From assembly GCF_013033355.1 (NCBI RefSeq), contig NZ_WQDY01000001.1, forward strand, positions 62,001 through 126,000: a DNA stretch of 64,000 nucleotides, in the 5' to 3' direction. Positions 52,872 through 62,005 of the stretch are shown here, piece by piece. Each line of letters begins with the position of its first letter. The stretch's first letter is position 1. The position numbers and the translations under genes are program-made. The DNA is from Ruegeria lacuscaerulensis. Its GTDB lineage: Bacteria > Pseudomonadota > Alphaproteobacteria > Rhodobacterales > Rhodobacteraceae. The notes under the pieces are model-generated. The model was not told the origin of the DNA and made no database searches. It worked only from the letters and a program-made list of their open reading frames with translations.

Positions 52872-54818
52872 ATGTCTTTGCCCCCCGGATTTCTTGACGA
52901 ATTGCGCACGCGCCTCAGCCTGTCTCAGGTCGTCGGCCGCAAGGTCATGTGGGACCCGCGAAAGTCCAATCAGGGCAAGGGTGACATGTGGGCACCGTGC
53001 CCATTTCACCATGAAAAGACCGCCTCGTTCCATGTGGATGACCAAAAGGGGTTCTACTATTGCTTCGGCTGCCACGCCAAAGGCGACGCGATCAGTTTCG
53101 TGAAAGAGACCGAGAATGTCTCGTTTATCGAAGCGGTCGAGATTCTGGCGCGCGAAGCAGGGATGCCGATGCCACAGCGCGATCCCAAGGCGCAGGAAAA
53201 GCAGGACCGCCGCGCGCAACTGGCCGAGGTGATGGAGCAGGCAGTGCAGTTCTTCCGCCTGCAGCTCAAAACTGGGGCAGGGAGTGCCGCACGCGATTAC
53301 CTGACCCGTCGAGGATTGGACGCGCAGGCGCTGGACCGGTGGGAGATCGGATTTGCCCCCGATGGGTGGCAGGCCCTGTGGGATCATTTAACTGGTAAGA
53401 ATGTGGCGGAAGATCTGATCCTCGGGGCGGGTCTGGCCAAGCCGTCGAACAAGGGCAAAAAGCCCTATGACACGTTCCGCAACCGGATCATGTTCCCGAT
53501 CCGCGAGCCGCGCGGGCGCTGTATTGCGTTTGGCGGGCGGGCGATGGACCCGAATGACAATGCGAAATACCTGAACTCACCCGAGACCGAGTTATTCGAT
53601 AAGGGCCGCAGCCTCTATAACCACGGCCCCGCGCGGCAAGCGGCAGGGAAGGGGCAGCCGCTGATCGTGGCCGAAGGCTATATGGATGTGATCGCGCTGG
53701 CCGAGGCCGGTTTTGGCGCTTCGGTGGCGCCGCTGGGTACCGCGATTACCGAGCACCAGTTGCAACTGCTTTGGCGGATTTCCAATGAGCCGATCATCGC
53801 GTTGGACGGCGACACGGCGGGCTTGCGCGCCGCGATGCGCGCGGTTGACTTGGCCTTGCCACTGCTTGAGGCCGGGAAATCCTTACGGTTTGCGTTGATG
53901 CCCGAGGGCAAAGACCCCGATGACCTGTTACGTGCCGAGGGGCCGGGGGCCGTTCAAACGGTGTTGGAAGGCGCGATCCCCATGGTCAAACTGCTGTGGC
54001 AGCGCGTGACCGAAGGCAAAGTCTTCGACAGTCCCGAGCGCAAAGCGGCGCTGGACAAGGCGCTGCGCGACAAGATCAAGCTGATCCGTGACCCTTCGAT
54101 CCGCTTGCATTATGGGCAAGAGATTAAGGATCTGCGCTGGCAACTGTTCCGCCCGCAGCGTCAGCCTCAGAACCGATCGTGGCAGCCGCGCGGTAAATGG
54201 CAACCTAAGCCGACGGCGACACCGGGCGCGCGCGCGTCATTCTTGGCGTCGTCCGAAGGTGCGGAAGTCCAACTGCGCGAGGCAGCGATTTTGGCAATTG
54301 CGGCGTTGAACCCGCAAGTGGTTGTGCAGTTCGAAATTCAGTTGGAAGAGATGGAGTGCCGTGACCCTGACCACGCCGCCCTGCGCCACGCCATTTTGCG
54401 TCATGCGATTGACGACCCCGAGAACCTGAAAGACCACATAGCCGAAACTTTGGGGGCTGAGGCCCTTGAAAACCTGCTGGCCCTTCGCCATGTCGCAGTG
54501 ATCCCTTGCGTGCATAAACCGGGCGATGTCGAAAAGGCCGAAATGACACTGGCCGAGGAACTCGCAAAGATCAAAGCTCTCAGGGGGTTGGACGCAGAGA
54601 TTGCCGAAGCGGAGGAGGAGCTGTCGGATCTGGCAGATGAGGCGTTGACATATCGGCTGGCTCAGGCGGCCGAAGAGCGCAACCGCACAAGCCGTAGCCA
54701 GAATGAAGACAGGGCGATTTTCGACGTGGCCGACAATGGCGCGCGAATCAATCGTGACGAGAAAGACGCGTTTGAGGCAATCATGTCTGGGATCAATTTT
54801 GAGCGGAAACGCCGGTAA
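52872..54818 (+). CDS. dnaG: DNA primase DnaG
   Basis: 648 residues from the ATG at 52872. The CHC2 zinc-binding domain has ligands Cys43, His46, Cys64 and Cys67. The Toprim catalytic domain includes VAEGYMDVIAL (Glu268) and the acidic motif ALDGDTAGLRA. The C-terminal helicase-interaction domain is helical. It makes RNA primers at the replication fork. It directly precedes rpoD, the conserved remnant of the macromolecular synthesis operon; rpsU is not present here. Confidence 0.96.
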   Translation: MSLPPGFLDELRTRLSLSQVVGRKVMWDPRKSNQGKGDMWAPCPFHHEKTASFHVDDQKGFYYCFGCHAKGDAISFVKETENVSFIEAVEILAREAGMPMPQRDPKAQEKQDRRAQLAEVMEQAVQFFRLQLKTGAGSAARDYLTRRGLDAQALDRWEIGFAPDGWQALWDHLTGKNVAEDLILGAGLAKPSNKGKKPYDTFRNRIMFPIREPRGRCIAFGGRAMDPNDNAKYLNSPETELFDKGRSLYNHGPARQAAGKGQPLIVAEGYMDVIALAEAGFGASVAPLGTAITEHQLQLLWRISNEPIIALDGDTAGLRAAMRAVDLALPLLEAGKSLRFALMPEGKDPDDLLRAEGPGAVQTVLEGAIPMVKLLWQRVTEGKVFDSPERKAALDKALRDKIKLIRDPSIRLHYGQEIKDLRWQLFRPQRQPQNRSWQPRGKWQPKPTATPGARASFLASSEGAEVQLREAAILAIAALNPQVVVQFEIQLEEMECRDPDHAALRHAILRHAIDDPENLKDHIAETLGAEALENLLALRHVAVIPCVHKPGDVEKAEMTLAEELAKIKALRGLDAEIAEAEEELSDLADEALTYRLAQAAEERNRTSRSQNEDRAIFDVADNGARINRDEKDAFEAIMSGINFERKRR

Positions 54819-54867
54819 ACTGGTGTTTTCGTAAGGCACTGGAAAAGAAAAACGGGTAAACGGGTAG

Positions 54868-54910
54868 CCGAATCACTTCTACGCGCTAATGATTCGGTTC
54901 AATCGAATCA
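54868..54910 (+). promoter_or_regulatory. rpoD leader with two mutually exclusive hairpins
   Basis: CCGAATCA (54868-54875) can pair with TGATTCGG (54890-54897), an 8-bp stem. The same TGATTCG (54890-54896) can instead pair with CGAATCA (54904-54910), a 7-bp stem. The elements end 22 bases before the rpoD start and 12 bases before its AGGAGC ribosome binding site, so they could modulate rpoD translation or dnaG-rpoD read-through. Confidence 0.45.
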
Positions 54911-54932
54911 CCCATCCCTGCAGGAGCATTGA

Positions 54933-56924
54933 ATGGCCGCCAAAGACACGACCGAAGATCGCAAATCCGACGAGCAGGAACAGGAAATCTCGCTGGACAT
55001 GAGCCAGGCCCAGGTCAAGAAGATGATCGCTGAGGCCCGCGAGAAAGGGTACATCACCTACGACCAGCTTAATCAGGTTCTGCCGCCGGATCAGGTCAGC
55101 TCGGAACAGATCGAAGACGTGATGTCGATGCTGTCCGAGATGGGCATCAACATCATCGAAGATGAAGAAGCCGAAGAAGAAGAAAACAAAGGCTCGACCG
55201 AACTGACCACGACAGAAAGCAACCGCGAGGTTGCGCTGGCCGGTGCGGGGACCGAAAAGCTGGATCGCACCGACGACCCTGTGCGCATGTACCTGCGCGA
55301 GATGGGCAGCGTCGAACTGCTGAGCCGCGAGGGCGAGATTGCCATCGCCAAGCGGATCGAGGCTGGTCGGAACACCATGATTGCCGGGCTGTGCGAAAGC
55401 CCGCTGACGTTCCAGGCGATCACCATCTGGCATGACGAATTGCTGTCCGAAGACATTCTGCTGCGCGACGTCATTGATCTGGAGGCCACCTTTGGAAACC
55501 AGATGGACGAAGACGGCGATGTCGAGGAACCGGTAGTCGATACCTCCAACGTGCAGGCCGCCAAGCCTGAGAAAGAAGACAAAGGCCCCGAGCTGGATGC
55601 TGACGGCAACCCGTTGAACAACGACGACGATGATGACGACGATGATCAGGCCAATATGTCTCTCGCCGCGATGGAAGCCGCGCTGAAGGATCAGGTTCTT
55701 ACCACCCTGGAACGCATCTCGACCGACTTCTCGATGCTGTCGGAAATGCAGGACAGCCGGATTTCGGCCACACTGAACGAAGACGGCACCTTCAGCGAGC
55801 AGGATGAAGCAACCTATCAGAAGCTGCGCGCCGAGATTGTTGAACTGGTGAATGGACTGCACCTGCATAACAACCGGATCGAAGCGCTGATCGACCAGCT
55901 TTACGGTATCAACCGCCGCGTGATGTCGCTGGACAGCTCAATGGTGAAGCTGGCGGATCAGGCACGCATCAACCGTCGGGAATTCATTGACGCCTATCGC
56001 GGGCGCGAGCTGGACCCGAACTGGTTGTCGGATATGGCTGAAAAGCCGGGCCGGGGCTGGCAGATGTTCATCGAACGCTCGACCGCAAAGGTCGAGGAAC
56101 TGCGCAATGATATGGCTCAGGTCGGTCAGTATGTCGGCTTGGACATCCCCGAATTCCGCCGCATCGTGCAGCAGGTTCAGAAGGGCGAGAAAGAGGCGCG
56201 GCAGGCCAAGAAGGAAATGGTCGAAGCCAACCTGCGTCTGGTGATCTCGATCGCCAAAAAATACACGAACCGTGGCCTGCAATTCCTTGATCTTATTCAG
56301 GAAGGCAACATCGGCCTGATGAAAGCGGTGGACAAATTTGAATACCGCCGCGGCTACAAATTCTCGACCTATGCGACATGGTGGATTCGTCAGGCGATCA
56401 CGCGAAGCATCGCGGATCAGGCGCGCACGATCCGTATTCCGGTCCATATGATCGAAACGATCAACAAGCTGGTGCGGACCGGCCGCCAGATGCTGCACGA
56501 AATCGGCCGCGAGCCGACACCGGAAGAACTGGCCGAAAAGCTGCAAATGCCGCTGGAGAAGGTTCGCAAGGTGATGAAAATCGCCAAAGAACCGATCTCT
56601 TTGGAAACGCCAATTGGCGACGAGGAAGACAGCCAGCTGGGCGATTTCATCGAGGACAAGAATGCCGTGCTGCCGCTGGACAGCGCCATTCAAGAAAACC
56701 TCAAGGAAACGACCACACGGGTTCTGGCCTCGCTCACCCCGCGCGAGGAACGGGTTCTGCGGATGCGGTTTGGCATCGGCATGAACACCGACCACACGTT
56801 GGAGGAGGTTGGCCAGCAGTTCAGCGTGACCCGCGAACGTATTCGCCAGATTGAGGCGAAGGCGCTAAGGAAGCTGAAACACCCAAGCCGGTCGCGCAAG
56901 TTGCGGTCATTCTTGGATCAATAG
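54933..56924 (+). CDS. rpoD: RNA polymerase primary sigma factor RpoD (sigma-70)
   Basis: 663 residues with all primary sigma regions: 1.1 (~15-80), 1.2 ([29 protein letters not shown]), a long non-conserved region containing a run of eight Asp, region 2 ([36 protein letters not shown] and [17 protein letters not shown]), region 3, and region 4 with the -35-binding helix-turn-helix ([26 protein letters not shown]). Housekeeping sigma factor. Followed by a strong intrinsic terminator. Confidence 0.98.
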   Translation: MAAKDTTEDRKSDEQEQEISLDMSQAQVKKMIAEAREKGYITYDQLNQVLPPDQVSSEQIEDVMSMLSEMGINIIEDEEAEEEENKGSTELTTTESNREVALAGAGTEKLDRTDDPVRMYLREMGSVELLSREGEIAIAKRIEAGRNTMIAGLCESPLTFQAITIWHDELLSEDILLRDVIDLEATFGNQMDEDGDVEEPVVDTSNVQAAKPEKEDKGPELDADGNPLNNDDDDDDDDQANMSLAAMEAALKDQVLTTLERISTDFSMLSEMQDSRISATLNEDGTFSEQDEATYQKLRAEIVELVNGLHLHNNRIEALIDQLYGINRRVMSLDSSMVKLADQARINRREFIDAYRGRELDPNWLSDMAEKPGRGWQMFIERSTAKVEELRNDMAQVGQYVGLDIPEFRRIVQQVQKGEKEARQAKKEMVEANLRLVISIAKKYTNRGLQFLDLIQEGNIGLMKAVDKFEYRRGYKFSTYATWWIRQAITRSIADQARTIRIPVHMIETINKLVRTGRQMLHEIGREPTPEELAEKLQMPLEKVRKVMKIAKEPISLETPIGDEEDSQLGDFIEDKNAVLPLDSAIQENLKETTTRVLASLTPREERVLRMRFGIGMNTDHTLEEVGQQFSVTRERIRQIEAKALRKLKHPSRSRKLRSFLDQ

Positions 56925-56932
56925 ACAAATAG

Positions 56933-56960
56933 GCGCCTCATCTGAGGCGCTTATTTTTTG
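56933..56960 (+). terminator. Rho-independent terminator of rpoD
   Basis: Perfect 8-bp stem GCGCCTCA (56933-56940) with TGAGGCGC (56943-56950) around a tight loop, followed by the T-rich tract TTATTTTTTG. It starts 9 bases after the rpoD stop. Confidence 0.9.
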
Positions 56961-56995
56961 CGCGGGTGGTGAAAGTGGCCAGTCCAAAATTCAAA

Positions 56996-57013
56996 TTGGC
57001 AGAAAGTCACAAG
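56996..57013 (+). repeat. Putative AraC-regulator site, copy 1
   Basis: TTGGCAGAAAGTCACAAG matches copy 2 at 58204 in 17 of 18 positions and the same orientation, and TATTTCnGT follows at the same distance in both. It lies between the rpoD terminator and the 3' end of the AraC-type gene. Confidence 0.5.
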
Positions 57014-57098
57014 TGTCATCTGGCTTGGTCGCCTATTTCCGTTTTGTCCACTCATGGGACGGGCCGGGGAGAGGCGACGGTGCCGATGACCCCCGGTC

Positions 57099-58118
57099 TC
57101 AGGCCCCGGAAGTAAAATCCAATCTGCTGCGGAATGTGCTGGGTGCCTGACCTGTCCAGCGTTTGAATGCTGTCGAGAACGCTGGTTGATCAGCGTATCC
57201 AAGTGAAAATGCGATCTCTGACAAGGGCATGCCGTTGGTGATAAATGTTTGCGCCAGATCACAACGAAGGTCATCGACAATCTCGCGATAACTGGTTCCT
57301 TCGTCTTTAAGACGACGTGCAAAGGTGCGCGCGCTGAGGCCAAGGTTGGCGGCAGCGTCATCCGCCTGAATGATCGCTCCGGGCAGAGAGCGGGTGATCA
57401 AGCCTTCAACCCGAGCACGTAGTTTTTGCTTGGGCTGTCGGTGTTCTGCGATGACTCGGTCTCCGTATTCCAACAAATGCGCGCGCAGCTTGGGGTCATA
57501 AGTTGGGACAGGTAGATCAAGCGATGATAGTGCCAGCACGATTTCAATTCGTTCCGCCCCAAAGATGACTGGAAAACCCGCAAGCTTTTGGTACGCGGTC
57601 CGATTGCCTCCTGTTTCATGTTGAAAACGTATTTCCATTGGGAAGAAATCAATCTGAGTCAGGTTTCGCATCCGTGCCAGACCTGCAAATACTAAAAACT
57701 CTGTGCGTCTGTGGTATCGAGCAAAGCTGGCATCTTTCCATTCAGCCTCGATCGACGCGAAATTCCCTGCGACGCGCAAACTGAACATCAGAGCCGGATC
57801 AATGATCCCGTGAAAACGCGAGGTATTTTCTAGAACTTGTTTCAAATCTCGCGAGTATTTGCTGATGTATGCGGTAAGGCTTGAGGAAGATCGGTATTCT
57901 AGCCCGGCCGCTGCGGCAAAAGTCGGGTCCTCAAGAATATCGCAGGCATATCTGGCAAAGAGGGCTTCTGTGTGGGCGCTACAAGTGCCCGCAGAAACCG
58001 TGATGTCATCGCGCTGTATGTTACATTTTTCCAATACTCGATCTGTGACAGCAGGATTCTGTGTCTTGTGATCAAGCATGCGCGTCAAAAGCTGAATACG
58101 TGAGATATCGACGTCCAT
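57099..58118 (-). CDS. AraC-family transcriptional regulator with arabinose-binding-like N-terminal domain
   Basis: 339 residues. The C-terminal ~100 residues carry the double helix-turn-helix (AAANLGLSARTFARRLKDEGTSYREIVDDL and LSEIAFSLGYADQPAFSTAFKRWTG). The N-terminal ~190 residues resemble the ligand-binding domain of OruR/ArgR/VirS-like AraC regulators. It stands alone on the minus strand between rpoD and the DCC/DUF4166 genes; two near-identical 18-base motifs flank it and are its likely binding sites. Ligand and target genes are unknown. Confidence 0.92.
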   Translation of the reverse strand: MDVDISRIQLLTRMLDHKTQNPAVTDRVLEKCNIQRDDITVSAGTCSAHTEALFARYACDILEDPTFAAAAGLEYRSSSSLTAYISKYSRDLKQVLENTSRFHGIIDPALMFSLRVAGNFASIEAEWKDASFARYHRRTEFLVFAGLARMRNLTQIDFFPMEIRFQHETGGNRTAYQKLAGFPVIFGAERIEIVLALSSLDLPVPTYDPKLRAHLLEYGDRVIAEHRQPKQKLRARVEGLITRSLPGAIIQADDAAANLGLSARTFARRLKDEGTSYREIVDDLRCDLAQTFITNGMPLSEIAFSLGYADQPAFSTAFKRWTGQAPSTFRSRLDFTSGA

Positions 58119-58421
58119 GCTGTATCTTATCGCGATATCTGTTTGTTTGCACCCTTGCTGAGAGGTGTGGGACGCATCCGCCGTGACATAAATCCGTAAA
58201 ACGTTGGCAAAAAGTCACAAGCGCTTTGGGCGGCAAACCCGTATTTCTGTCACGTTGCCGGGTCAGCGCCTTTTTGGGGATGGGGCCAGAGCCCAGACGA
58301 TAATTCGAGCAGGCATACTGTGGCTCCCCGGCACGCCCATTCCTGCTGTTGCCTGTGTCGCATTGTGGCGTCGTGTTTGCGGTGTCACTTTGGTGGAAAT
58401 TACGGCAAAGGCGATTCTAAG
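58119..58421. other. Intergenic region upstream of AraC-type and DCC genes
   Basis: 303 bases between divergent genes. It contains the second AraC-type motif (58204-58221) and, 19 bases after it, TATTTCTGT. The remainder shows no gene; short frames here lack ribosome binding sites. Confidence 0.45.
58204..58221 (+). repeat. Putative AraC-regulator site, copy 2
   Basis: TTGGCAAAAAGTCACAAG, 17 of 18 identical to the copy at 56996. It lies 86 bases upstream of the regulator's start and 200 bases before the DCC gene, a suitable place for an activator site on either promoter. Confidence 0.5.
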
Positions 58422-58859
58422 ATGCACGACATTGCATTGGACGAATTGGTCAAGATCCAAGATTTTATTGTGTTTGATGGCGAATGCGTGCTGTGCACCG
58501 GCTTTTTTCGTTTCATGCTGAAACGGGATAGGGCGCAAAGGTTCAAGTTTGTAACTGCGCAGTCCGAGTTGGGGCGAAATCTCTATTCAGATCTTAAATT
58601 ACCGACACAGGATTTTGAAACGAACCTCGTCGTGTTGAACGGTCAAGTTTATCAACGGTTGGATGCATTTGCTGCAGCCATGCAGGCTCTGCCAGGGATG
58701 TGGCCCGTCGTGTCCCTGTGCAAATATCTGCCTGGGGTGGTTAAAGACCCGATATATCACGTTTTGGCGCGCAACAGATATGCCGTGTTTGGTCGGGCTG
58801 ATACCTGCTTGGTTCCGGACAAAGATCTAATGTCGCGCTTTCTTCCCAAAGGGTACTAG
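58422..58859 (+). CDS. DCC-family thiol-disulfide oxidoreductase-like protein
   Basis: 145 residues from the ATG at 58422. The defining DxxCxxC motif is FDGECVLC with Cys22 and Cys25, followed by the family pattern of a basic helix and LxxLP. The proteins have a thioredoxin-like fold and unknown substrates. It is directly followed, without any spacer, by the DUF4166 gene, a pairing that suggests a shared function. Confidence 0.88.
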   Translation: MHDIALDELVKIQDFIVFDGECVLCTGFFRFMLKRDRAQRFKFVTAQSELGRNLYSDLKLPTQDFETNLVVLNGQVYQRLDAFAAAMQALPGMWPVVSLCKYLPGVVKDPIYHVLARNRYAVFGRADTCLVPDKDLMSRFLPKGY

Positions 58860-59402
58860 ATGCAACCTGATCCGTTTTGGCAGGCGTTGCCGGCGCAGTC
58901 AGTTTTGCCCGACGCCTTGCGGCACCTGCACGGCCGTCAGGGAACCTATTCGGGTTTCTGCGATATTGAGCGTGGCCGCGGCCTGTTAGTGCGTATGGCT
59001 TTGTGGCTTGGAAGGTTCCCCACTGGTGGCCGCAATGTTCCTGTCTCTTTATCCGTAACAAAACGGGACAGGGCATGGATATGGGTCAGGAATTTCAACG
59101 GCCAGACGACCAGGTCGAGGATCGGCTATAGGTCAGGCTACGTACTCGAGCGGATGGGCCCATTGACCTTGTGGCTGAAACCCGTGCTTTTCGATGGGCA
59201 GTTGTCCATTCATCTTCACCGGTTACGCTTGTGGGGAATCCCGTGCCCAAAGCTCATAGTACCCAGGTCTAATACGTTTGAGTGGCAGGATGACGAAGGG
59301 CGCTTTCGGTTTGATGTGTCCGCTCGGATGCCTGTTTTGGGGTTGCTGATCCGATATCACGGATGGCTAACGGCTGATCACGCAAAACAGGACGTGGGCT
59401 GA
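58860..59402 (+). CDS. DUF4166-domain protein
   Basis: 180 residues starting at the base after the DCC stop codon. It begins PDPFWQALPAQSVLPDALRHLHG and contains the GPLTLWLKPVLFDGQLSIHLHRLRLWGIPCP and FRFDVSARMPVLGLLIRYHGWL blocks of DUF4166. The domain also occurs fused to saccharopine-dehydrogenase-like proteins. Function unknown; probably works with the DCC protein. Confidence 0.8.
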   Translation: MQPDPFWQALPAQSVLPDALRHLHGRQGTYSGFCDIERGRGLLVRMALWLGRFPTGGRNVPVSLSVTKRDRAWIWVRNFNGQTTRSRIGYRSGYVLERMGPLTLWLKPVLFDGQLSIHLHRLRLWGIPCPKLIVPRSNTFEWQDDEGRFRFDVSARMPVLGLLIRYHGWLTADHAKQDVG

Positions 59403-59412
59403 ATTGATCGTG

Positions 59413-59437
59413 AACCCGCTTTGCCGTTGGGCGGGTT
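59413..59437 (+). terminator. Weak stem-loop after DUF4166 gene
   Basis: AACCCGC (59413-59419) and GCGGGTT (59431-59437) form a 7-bp stem with an 11-base loop, 10 bases after the DUF4166 stop codon. No T-run follows; TATACT overlaps its end and may instead be a -10 element for the next gene. Confidence 0.3.
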
Positions 59438-59474
59438 ATACTATTTCCAGTCTTACCTCGTAACAGGAAAGAGT

Positions 59475-59885
59475 ATGATTATGAAACAGGTTATGACTTA
59501 CGCTGCGCTTGCCGCAGTTGTTCTGACTACACCGCTTTCGGCCGCTGGCTTTGCGCGATTTGGGTTTCAGACGGTTTCGGTCAATGCCAACGTCTACGAA
59601 GTGATCCCGCGTGGGCGCAACGATGTTGATGGGTATTGGTGTGCCGCTGCCGATTATGCCCGCAGGACTTTGGGCGCGGGTTGGAAACAGCCGATCTATG
59701 TAGTGCGCGGTTATGGACCCAGCGAAGCAACTGGACGCCGGACTGCTGTGCAGTTTTCCGTCAGTCCTCCGCCTGGTGTTGATTTGAACGTCAAGTCAAT
59801 CAACGTCGGCTTTGTTGCTGGTCAAAGCAGATCGGTTCAGAGTGCGAACGCACTGTGCTATCGTCGGCAAATCTTTGACGACTAA
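59475..59885 (+). CDS. Secreted hypothetical protein
   Basis: 136 residues from the ATG at 59475 with AGGAAAG upstream. A signal peptide (MIMKQVMTYAALAAVVLTTPLSAAG) precedes a mature domain of ~110 residues with two Cys (GYWCAAADYARRTLGAGWK and NALCYRRQ) that may be bridged. The pattern YWCAAADYA with a long gap and C-terminal Cys occurs in small periplasmic proteins of Rhodobacterales, but I cannot name the family. Confidence 0.78.
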   Translation: MIMKQVMTYAALAAVVLTTPLSAAGFARFGFQTVSVNANVYEVIPRGRNDVDGYWCAAADYARRTLGAGWKQPIYVVRGYGPSEATGRRTAVQFSVSPPPGVDLNVKSINVGFVAGQSRSVQSANALCYRRQIFDD

Positions 59886-59902
59886 GCGAGAATGAGCACC
59901 TG

Positions 59903-60316
59903 TTGCAGACCGAGTTTATTATTTCGACACGCGGACCGGGGTTATATGAATTCACCCCGGACGTAGGTAACTGGCTAAACTCGGTCAAACGCGACGGGCT
60001 GCTGACGTTGTTTGTGCGCCATACGTCCTGTTCTCTGGTGATACAAGAGAACGCGGATCCCGAGGTGCAAACTGACCTGAGTGCTTTCTTTGAGAGGCTG
60101 GTTCCGCCCTCGGATCATCCATCGATGTCCTATTTACGGCACACTTATGAAGGGCCAGATGACATGCCAGCACACATAAAGGCTGCCTTGCTGCCGGTAT
60201 CATTGACGATCCCAGTGGCAAGTGGCCGTCCGGCTCTGGGCACATGGCAAGGGATCTATTTGTTTGAACATCGTTCAGCGCCCCACCACCGAAAGGTCGC
60301 TGCGCATTTCGCGTGA
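59903..60316 (+). CDS. YjbQ/UPF0047 family protein
   Basis: 137 residues with a TTG start at 59903; no in-frame ATG lies between the upstream gene and the conserved region. The signature HTSCSLVIQENADPEVQTDL and C-terminal LGTWQGIYLFEHR, with the conserved metal-binding His residues, identify the family. Some members have weak thiamine-phosphate synthase activity. It lies 17 bases after the secreted-protein gene and may be co-transcribed with it. Confidence 0.9.
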   Translation: MQTEFIISTRGPGLYEFTPDVGNWLNSVKRDGLLTLFVRHTSCSLVIQENADPEVQTDLSAFFERLVPPSDHPSMSYLRHTYEGPDDMPAHIKAALLPVSLTIPVASGRPALGTWQGIYLFEHRSAPHHRKVAAHFA

Positions 60317-60437
60317 CCCCTTTATCTTGCGGTGAAAAATTCCGACTACCCAAATCCTAGCGGCTGCCCTATAGTTGTGGATAAGTAAGCCACAGCGCTT
60401 ACAATTAGAGGCGGAATTAGGGACGAGGAGACGGCGG

Positions 60438-60908
60438 ATGCGCTGCCCGTTTTGCGGAAATATTGACACTCAGGTGAAAGATTCACGCCCCGCAGAGGAT
60501 CACGTCGCGATCCGCAGGCGCCGGTTCTGTCCTGCGTGTGGCGGACGTTTCACAACCTATGAACGGGTGCAACTGCGCGATCTGGTTGTGATCAAAACCA
60601 ATGGCAAACGGGAAGACTTTGACCGCGACAAACTGGAACGGTCTATCCGTATCTCAATGCAGAAACGTCCAATCGACCCCGAACGTATTGATCAGATGAT
60701 CTCGGGGATTGTGCGCCGCCTGGAAAGCATGGGTGAGACCGATATCCCGTCGAACAAAATTGGCGAGATCGTCATGGAAGCGTTGGCGCGCATTGACACG
60801 GTTGCTTATGTGCGCTTTGCAAGCGTGTACAAGAATTTCCAGGCGGCCGATGATTTCGAGGAGTTTGTCCACGAACTGCGCCCGCCGCAGCCTTCGTCTG
60901 ACGAGTGA
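60438..60908 (+). CDS. nrdR: Transcriptional repressor NrdR
   Basis: 156 residues from the ATG at 60438 (GAGGAGACGGCGG upstream). The zinc ribbon has Cys3, Cys6, Cys31 and Cys34 (CPFC and CPAC), followed by an ATP-cone (~46-136, [17 protein letters not shown]). It represses ribonucleotide reductase genes according to the (d)ATP level. Its stop codon overlaps the GTG start of ribD, the usual nrdR-rib arrangement. Confidence 0.96.
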   Translation: MRCPFCGNIDTQVKDSRPAEDHVAIRRRRFCPACGGRFTTYERVQLRDLVVIKTNGKREDFDRDKLERSIRISMQKRPIDPERIDQMISGIVRRLESMGETDIPSNKIGEIVMEALARIDTVAYVRFASVYKNFQAADDFEEFVHELRPPQPSSDE

Positions 60909-62005
60909 ACGACACAGATAAACGATACATGGCGTTGGCCCTGTCTTTGGGGCAACGCGGTCAAGGCACGTGTTGGCCAAACCCCTCGGTGGGTTGTGTT
61001 ATCTTGCGCGATGGTCGGATTGTTGGGCGAGGTTGGACCCAACCCGGCGGACGACCGCATGCGGAAACCGTTGCGTTGGCACAGGCTGGTGAAACGGCCA
61101 AAGGCGCGACGGCCTATGTCTCGCTGGAGCCTTGCGCACATCATGGGAAAACCCCTCCTTGCACGGATGCGCTGATCGCAGCGGGGATTGCGCGCGTGGT
61201 TTCACCGGTCGAGGACAGTGATCCGCGTGTTGCAGGGCAGGGCTTCGCCAAATTGCGCGAAGCCGGAATCGAAGTCACGACAGGTGTTTTGGCCGCGCAG
61301 GCCGAACGTGACCACGCAGGTTTTTTCTTGCGGATGGAGCAGGGGCGCCCGTTCATAACCCTTAAATTGGCGAGCAGTTTCGATGGCCGGATCGCGACGG
61401 CCAGTGGTCACAGCCAGTGGATCACCGGTCCGCAGGCGCGGCGAGAAGTCCATGCGATGCGCGCGCGTCACGACGCGGTTATGGTTGGCGCAGGTACTGC
61501 GCGGGCCGATGACCCTTCACTGACCGTCCGTGATCTTGGTGTGGCGCAGCAACCTGTCCGTATCGTTGTTTCGCGCCATCTTGATATCCCATTGATGAGC
61601 CAACTGGCCCGATCCGCCAAGCAAGTTCCTGTTTGGCTGTGCCACGGCCATGCCCCCGATGCCGAGCGGGCCCGGGCATGGGAGGGGCTAGGGGCCACAT
61701 TGATCCCTTGCGCATTGCAAGATCACCAGATTGATGCTGCGGATATGTTGCAACAACTGGGGCAGGCGGGGCTGACACGTGTTTTCTGCGAAGGCGGCTC
61801 GGCGTTGGCGGCATCTTTGTTGGCGCAGGATCTGGTTGACGAACTGGTCGGATTTAGCGCGGGTCTGACCATCGGTGCAGAAGGTTTACCGGGGATCGGA
61901 GCATTGGGACTGGAGACGCTGGAAGCAGCCCCTCGGTTTGAATTGATGGAAACGCGCGCTGTTGGCCCCGACGTCATGCATCGCTGGCGGCGGTCACTGC
62001 GCTAG
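60905..62005 (+). CDS. ribD: Bifunctional riboflavin deaminase/reductase RibD
   Basis: 366 residues from a GTG start overlapping the nrdR stop. The N-terminal deaminase has zinc ligands His52, Cys77 and Cys86 with catalytic Glu54 ([19 protein letters not shown]). The C-terminal reductase begins at [17 protein letters not shown] and includes [15 protein letters not shown] and [13 protein letters not shown]. It carries out the second and third steps of riboflavin synthesis. No FMN riboswitch is seen upstream, and other rib genes are not adjacent because the next gene converges on it. Confidence 0.96.
   Translation: MNDTDKRYMALALSLGQRGQGTCWPNPSVGCVILRDGRIVGRGWTQPGGRPHAETVALAQAGETAKGATAYVSLEPCAHHGKTPPCTDALIAAGIARVVSPVEDSDPRVAGQGFAKLREAGIEVTTGVLAAQAERDHAGFFLRMEQGRPFITLKLASSFDGRIATASGHSQWITGPQARREVHAMRARHDAVMVGAGTARADDPSLTVRDLGVAQQPVRIVVSRHLDIPLMSQLARSAKQVPVWLCHGHAPDAERARAWEGLGATLIPCALQDHQIDAADMLQQLGQAGLTRVFCEGGSALAASLLAQDLVDELVGFSAGLTIGAEGLPGIGALGLETLEAAPRFELMETRAVGPDVMHRWRRSLR

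Noticed and set aside
54879..55868. Minus-strand 329-codon frame opposite the rpoD start, with hydrophobic-looking repeats
   Set aside because: The Phe/Val-rich runs arise from the complement of the acidic, Asp- and Glu-rich region 1 of sigma-70.
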